From NCBI GenBank assembly GCA_946558695.1, contig CAMNTQ010000007.1, positions 1 to 64,000 on the forward strand: a DNA stretch of 64,000 nt, read 5' to 3'. This document shows positions 60,513 through 64,000 of the stretch, piece after piece. This stretch comes from an uncultured Lachnospiraceae bacterium (GTDB taxonomy: Bacteria; Bacillota; Clostridia; Lachnospirales; Lachnospiraceae). Every line of letters begins with the position of its first letter. Position 1 is the first letter of the stretch. Below the pieces are notes generated by a model. It did not search any database. It was not told the DNA's origin and was given only the letters and a program-made list of their open reading frames with translations. The translations under genes were made by a program, and so were the position numbers.

Positions 60513-61037
60513 ATGAAATCTGCAGGTACAAAAAATCGAACGGGACATTATATATCTGCTATGTTACTGGTTATACTTGGCGCCGCGCTTGATCAATATA
60601 CAAAGCAGCTGGCAGTTACACACCTCAAGGGCCAAAAGCCCTTTGTTATTCTGAACAATGTATTCGAATTGCAATACTTGGAAAACAGAGGAGCGGCTTT
60701 CGGACTGCTTCAGAATCAGCAATTCTTTTTTTTCATCAGCGTTGTGATCATCAGCATTGTAATAATCTGGTTTTATACGAGAGTTCCCATGAACCGGAGA
60801 TTTTTACCGCTGCGTCTCTGTGCCGTTTTCATTATGGCCGGCGCTTTTGGGAATTGTATTGACCGCGTCACGCAAAGATTTGTTGTTGATTTTTTTTATT
60901 TCAGCCTGATTGATTTTCCTATATTTAATGTTGCTGACATCTATGTGACTGTCGCAACATTCCTTCTGGCATTGCTCATACTTTTTTATTACAAAGAAGA
61001 GGATCTGGAATTCATATACCGCGGCGGAACAGAATGA
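60513..61037 (+). CDS. lspA: Lipoprotein signal peptidase (signal peptidase II)
   Basis: An aspartic membrane protease of 174 residues that removes signal peptides from prolipoproteins. Four helices are visible. ALDQYTKQLAV and ENRGAAFGLLQNQ are conserved, and the catalytic Asps are in AGAFGNCIDRV and FPIFNVADIYVTV. GAGGA eight bases before ATG 60513 sets the start. A longer in-frame start at 60459 falls in a hairpin. A substrate in this window would be the lipoprotein at 16996. Confidence 0.95.
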   Translation: MKSAGTKNRTGHYISAMLLVILGAALDQYTKQLAVTHLKGQKPFVILNNVFELQYLENRGAAFGLLQNQQFFFFISVVIISIVIIWFYTRVPMNRRFLPLRLCAVFIMAGAFGNCIDRVTQRFVVDFFYFSLIDFPIFNVADIYVTVATFLLALLILFYYKEEDLEFIYRGGTE

Positions 61038-61089
61038 TACCTGCATCAAAATAGATATCATCAAAATAAAAAGGCAAGGTTATAGCAAT

Positions 61090-62013
61090 TTGAATGAATT
61101 TATTACAACAGTAGAAGATGAAGCAGGAGAGCGGATTGATAAATTTCTTTCCGAAGAACTAATCGGCCGTTCCCGTTCATTCCTTCAAAAGCTGATCAAA
61201 GAACAATATGTGAAGGTCAATGGAAAGCCTGTAAAATCAAGTTACAGGCTTGTTTCTGGTGACCTTGTCTGCATTATTTTCCCGGAACCTGAACAGCTAG
61301 ATATTGCTGCTGAGAATATTCCTTTAAATATTCTATATGAAGACGGCGACATCATTGTTGTGAACAAGCCGAAGCACATGGTCGTTCATCCGGCGCCCGG
61401 ACATGATTCCGGCACACTGGTAAATGCGCTTCTATATCACTGTCAGAATAATCTCTCCGGAATTAACGGCAGCCTGCGGCCAGGGATCGTGCATCGGATC
61501 GATATGGATACAACCGGATCTCTGGTAGTATGTAAGAATGACGCGGCGCATCAGTCGCTTTCCGCCCAGCTAAAGAACCATTCCATTCACAGAGTCTATG
61601 AAGCAATCGTCCATGGCAATCTAAAAGAAGAGACAGGTCTTATAAACGCCCCTATCGGACGCCATCCGACGGAACGCAAAAAGATGAGTACCCTTGCAAA
61701 AAATGGAAGAGAAGCAGTCACGCATTACAGAGTGCTGGAGCGTTTCGGCAATTTCACCTATATTCAGTGCAGATTGGAGACCGGGCGCACTCATCAGATT
61801 CGGGTGCACATGGCAAGCATCGGACATCCTCTGCTTGGCGATCTTGTTTATGGTCCGAAGAAATGCCCGTTTCCAAAGCTTCAGGGACAGACGCTTCATG
61901 CAAAAACACTTGGATTCTTACATCCCAAAACAGGGGAATATGTAGAATTTACGGCGCCTCTTCCAGACTATTTTACAAATCTTGTGGGTAAATTCAGAAT
62001 AAATCCCCAATAA
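61090..62013 (+). CDS. rluD: RluD-family ribosomal large subunit pseudouridine synthase
   Basis: A 307-residue pseudouridine synthase of the RluA/RluD family. An N-terminal S4 domain (ERIDKFLSEELIGRSRSFLQ) is followed by the catalytic domain with Asp138 in HRIDMDTTGSLVV and the later GRTHQIRVHMASIGHPLLGD. It follows lspA, the usual order in Firmicutes (where it is called YlyB). It starts at TTG 61090, ten bases after AAGG. No in-frame ATG fits the S4 domain. The exact uridine targets cannot be read from sequence. Confidence 0.93.
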   Translation: MNEFITTVEDEAGERIDKFLSEELIGRSRSFLQKLIKEQYVKVNGKPVKSSYRLVSGDLVCIIFPEPEQLDIAAENIPLNILYEDGDIIVVNKPKHMVVHPAPGHDSGTLVNALLYHCQNNLSGINGSLRPGIVHRIDMDTTGSLVVCKNDAAHQSLSAQLKNHSIHRVYEAIVHGNLKEETGLINAPIGRHPTERKKMSTLAKNGREAVTHYRVLERFGNFTYIQCRLETGRTHQIRVHMASIGHPLLGDLVYGPKKCPFPKLQGQTLHAKTLGFLHPKTGEYVEFTAPLPDYFTNLVGKFRINPQ

Positions 62014-62027
62014 AATATGTACTTTCC

Positions 62028-62073
62028 ATGCAAATTATTATATAATATTTAATTATATGTAAATCATTTGCAT
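62028..62073 (+). promoter_or_regulatory. Inverted repeat around a TATAAT box upstream of the cytidylate-kinase-like gene
   Basis: ATGCAAAT (62028-62035) and ATTTGCAT (62066-62073) are perfect inverted arms 30 bases apart. Between them is TATAAT (62041-62046), with a poor -35 (TGTACT at 62018-62023). It could be an operator-flanked promoter or an AT-rich hairpin. Confidence 0.4.
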
Positions 62074-62101
62074 ACATCCATTAAAAGGAGCGTGATATGT
62101 T

Positions 62102-62752
62102 ATGACAGAAGCGAAGACAAAAACAATTATTACGATAGGGCGGCAATTTGGAAGCGCCGGACGGGAGATCGGACGAAAGGTTGCAAAAGACCTCGGCATT
62201 AAGCTTTACGACAGAGAAATGCTTGACCGTGCCGCGAAAGAAAGCGGAATATGTCAGGAATTATTTGAAACCCATGATGAAAAACCAACCAATAGTTTTC
62301 TTTATTCTCTTGTTATGGATACCTATTCTTTAGGATATACGGCGGGAAGCTATTCAGATATGCCGATCAATCATAAAGTATTTCTGGCACAGTTTGACGC
62401 CATTAAAAAAATTGCGGATGAAGGTCCCTGCATCCTCGTCGGCAGATGTGCAGACTATGCATTAGAAGAGTATGATAACGTACTGAGACTTTTCGTACAT
62501 GCTGACATGAATGCCCGGATACGCCGTATCGCACGTATCTATGATCTTACAGATGCAAAAGCAAAAGACATGATCCTCAAGACAGATAAGAAACGCTCAA
62601 GTTATTATAACTATTACAGCAACAAAAAATGGGGAGTCTCTGACAGCTATGACGTAAGTATCTGCAGTTCCATGCTTGGAATCGATGGAACCGCAGAATT
62701 TATAGAACGTCTGGTATATCAAAAAGAACATGTGACTGACAAGAAATTATAA
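62102..62752 (+). CDS. Cytidylate kinase-like family protein
   Basis: A 216-residue P-loop-type protein of the cytidylate-kinase-like family (Cytidylate_kin2), distinct from canonical Cmk. The nucleotide loop reads TIGRQFGSAGREIGRKVAKD, then LYDREMLDRAAKESG, ILVGRCADYAL (phosphate region) and RRIARIYDLTDAKAKDMI, with a Lys/Arg/Tyr-rich lid DKKRSSYYNYYSNKKWG. A nucleotide kinase role is likely but the substrate is not proven. AAGGAG about 12 bases upstream. Its last codons lie in a 17-bp tandem duplication. Confidence 0.88.
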   Translation: MTEAKTKTIITIGRQFGSAGREIGRKVAKDLGIKLYDREMLDRAAKESGICQELFETHDEKPTNSFLYSLVMDTYSLGYTAGSYSDMPINHKVFLAQFDAIKKIADEGPCILVGRCADYALEEYDNVLRLFVHADMNARIRRIARIYDLTDAKAKDMILKTDKKRSSYYNYYSNKKWGVSDSYDVSICSSMLGIDGTAEFIERLVYQKEHVTDKKL

Positions 62753-62771
62753 AAGACAAGAAATTATAAAA
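62738..62771 (+). repeat. 17-bp tandem duplication across the kinase-like stop codon
   Basis: GACAAGAAATTATAAAA occurs at 62738-62754 and again at 62755-62771, exactly head to tail. The first copy contains the TAA stop (62750-62752). Confidence 0.95.
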
Positions 62772-62789
62772 ACAGGACAAAAGACAGGA

Positions 62790-62840
62790 GGCCGGAATGT
62801 CTGTGTGTAATCTATCTCACATGAGTGATGCGTTCCGGCC
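62790..62840. terminator. Long-loop GC-rich hairpin between converging genes
   Basis: GGCCGGAA (62790-62797) pairs with TTCCGGCC (62833-62840) over a 35-base loop. It overlaps the end of the minus-strand TtcA-family gene. The flanking T-runs (CTTTTAT on the plus strand, CTTTTGT on the minus strand) are modest, so its terminator role is uncertain. Confidence 0.45.
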
Positions 62841-63546
62841 ATCCTTTTATATTGCCGCCGAGAATAGCAGTAAACATTCTCTGTTTGACACCGTGGTGTT
62901 CTCTGTTCAACTGCTGTATCAGTTCTTTGGCATATTGACGTTTCGTAAATCCGTCAATCGGGCATCTGCTCTTCACAACCGGCAGGTCATACTTATTCTG
63001 GAAACCAATCACTTCCGCCTCCTCTACGAACATCATCGGGCGTATAACGGTTAAGTCCATACGATCCAGATAAGTTCTCGGTGAAAAGGAGTAAAAGCGC
63101 CCCTCAAAAAGCATGCTCAAAAGCATTGTCTCAACAATATCATCCTTGTGATGGGCATAGGCAACCTTATTGCAGCCTTTCTCCTTTACCGCCTGATTCA
63201 GCGCACCTTTTCGCATCTTTGCGCACAGGGAACAGGGATTGCTTTCTTTCCGTTCCTCAAACAGAAGACGGGCAATGTCCGTTTTTATAACGTGATAAGG
63301 AACAAAAAGCTCCTTACACAATTGGGCAACAGGCGAAAAATCACATTTTTCATAACCTAAATCTACGGTTACGGCACTTAATTCAAAATGTTTCGGGTAA
63401 AAACGTTTCAGACCATGCAGGGCATATAAAAGTGTCAGACTGTCCTTTCCTCCGGAGATCCCGACTGCAATATGATCCCCCTCGTCAATCATCTGATATT
63501 CATCCACGGCTTTTCTTGTATAACTTAAAAGCTGCTGCAGCTTCAT
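62812..63546 (-). CDS. TtcA-family tRNA 2-thiocytidine synthetase-like ATPase
   Basis: A 244-residue PP-loop ATPase of the TtcA/TilS group. The pyrophosphatase loop is AVGISGGKDSLTLLYAL (near residue 28). NPCSLCAKMRKGAL supplies the paired Cys, and a further Cys in VKSRCPIDGFTKRQ could complete an iron-sulfur site. HHKDDIVETMLLSM is the conserved acidic stretch. TtcA adds sulfur to C32 of some tRNAs. Exact substrate by homology only. AAAGGTGAT lies about ten bases upstream on the minus strand. Confidence 0.87.
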   Translation of the reverse strand: MKLQQLLSYTRKAVDEYQMIDEGDHIAVGISGGKDSLTLLYALHGLKRFYPKHFELSAVTVDLGYEKCDFSPVAQLCKELFVPYHVIKTDIARLLFEERKESNPCSLCAKMRKGALNQAVKEKGCNKVAYAHHKDDIVETMLLSMLFEGRFYSFSPRTYLDRMDLTVIRPMMFVEEAEVIGFQNKYDLPVVKSRCPIDGFTKRQYAKELIQQLNREHHGVKQRMFTAILGGNIKGWPERITHVR

Positions 63547-63595
63547 CTTTCTATCACCTTTCTGATTTCTTGTTCTGATTCTGATCTTTATTCTG

Positions 63596-64000
63596 TTAGG
63601 ATTCCCTTAGCTTAACCGCGGATGCTGCCATGCGCCGCCTGTCCTCATCAATCGCCGCATAATGCTTTTTCGTCGTATTCACGTCTTTATGTCCCAAAAC
63701 ATCGGCAACAAGGTAAATATCCCCCGTCTCCTTGTAAAGAGAAGTACCGTAAGTACTGCGCAGTTTGTGAGGTGTAATCTTTTTATTAGGTGTGACCTGT
63801 CTGGCATACTTCTTTACCATATTCTCAACTGCCTGCACACCCATCCGCCGTCTCTGTGTCGATAAAAAAAGTGCATGCTCATGTCCGGAGAGAGGAGTAA
63901 CGGCCTTTCGGTCCCCCTCAATATACTGTTTTAATGCAGCCGCAACTTCATCTCCGAAATAGACGACCATCTGATTTCCGCCCTTCCGGGTTACGGTAAT
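63596..64000 (-). CDS. Tyrosine recombinase/integrase, C-terminal part (runs off the window)
   Basis: The frame is open to the window edge, so only the last 135 residues are seen. They form the catalytic end of a phage-integrase-type recombinase: ITVTRKGGNQMVVYFGDEV at the left edge, then TPHKLRSTYGTSLYKE with the catalytic His and Arg, and LGHKDVNTTKKHYAAI with the second His and the nucleophile Tyr. The first Arg and the N-terminal DNA-binding domain would lie beyond 64000. It could be a XerC/D-like housekeeping enzyme or a mobile-element integrase. No attachment site is visible in the window. Confidence 0.88.
   Translation of the reverse strand: MTVTRKGGNQMVVYFGDEVAAALKQYIEGDRKAVTPLSGHEHALFLSTQRRRMGVQAVENMVKKYARQVTPNKKITPHKLRSTYGTSLYKETGDIYLVADVLGHKDVNTTKKHYAAIDEDRRRMAASAVKLRES

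Overview
The window reads as chromosome of a Gram-positive, spore-forming Clostridia member, most likely a Lachnospiraceae genus close to Dorea, Blautia or Clostridium scindens. Grounds: strong AGGAGG ribosome sites, sporulation genes (yqfC, yqfD, a SpoVB-type flippase, a BofC-like protein), an electron-bifurcating NfnAB pair, Lachnospiraceae-type small proteins (DUF4250, DUF4321, DUF378, UPF0291) and the order mutS-mutL-miaA-ynbB. Genus is inference. I saw no rRNA, tRNA or CRISPR array. Promoters and terminators were called by eye.

Layout. 0-8.7 kb: a membrane protein with zinc ribbon, TPR and chitobiase-C-like domains and 18-residue repeats; an iron alcohol dehydrogenase; a chemoreceptor gene broken by one in-frame amber codon; nfnA-nfnB; a YitT-type membrane protein; rlmH. 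8.7-12.8 kb: two secreted transglutaminase/Ig-like proteins in tandem whose 3' ends are almost identical DNA. 12.8-19.1 kb: asnB, a two-component pair, a lipoprotein and a uridine phosphorylase-type gene. 19.1-25 kb: an RpiB-family isomerase and a HAD phosphatase (minus strand), then a metallo-beta-lactamase-fold protein, PfkB kinase, small membrane protein and HelD-like helicase. 25-33 kb: yqfC-yqfD-phoH-ybeY-flippase, then small genes, the 5-formyl-THF cyclo-ligase gene and miaB. 32.9-45.5 kb: a 5'-truncated MFS pseudogene, a CmpB-like membrane protein, mutS-mutL-miaA, a type II toxin-antitoxin pair, ynbB and two flavoproteins. 45.5-55.7 kb: the cell-shape and division block radC-mreB-mreC-mreD-mrdA-minD-minE-rodA-mgsA-dac. 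55.7-62.8 kb: a DUF378 protein, a radical SAM protein, and the ylm-type division cluster (HlyD-like, yggS, sepF, ylmH) followed by lspA, rluD and a cytidylate-kinase-like gene. 62.8-64 kb: a TtcA-family gene and the end of a tyrosine recombinase that runs off the window.

The most striking non-gene feature is a 186-bp, highly structured, MITE-like element at 38930-39115 between mutL and miaA. It has about 20-bp terminal inverted repeats and a perfect 5-bp TTGTA target duplication. Its first three bases supply the present mutL stop codon, and removing the element restores a TAG stop at the same codon with miaA 17 bases downstream. Other points of interest: gene-conversion-like homogenisation of the transglutaminase pair, the amber chemoreceptor, an inverted repeat over the promoter of the toxin-antitoxin pair, a terminator-like hairpin that buries the ribosome site of the CmpB-like gene, and absence of minC and divIVA from their usual places. 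Most of the window is conserved core genome. I found no defence island or biosynthetic cluster.
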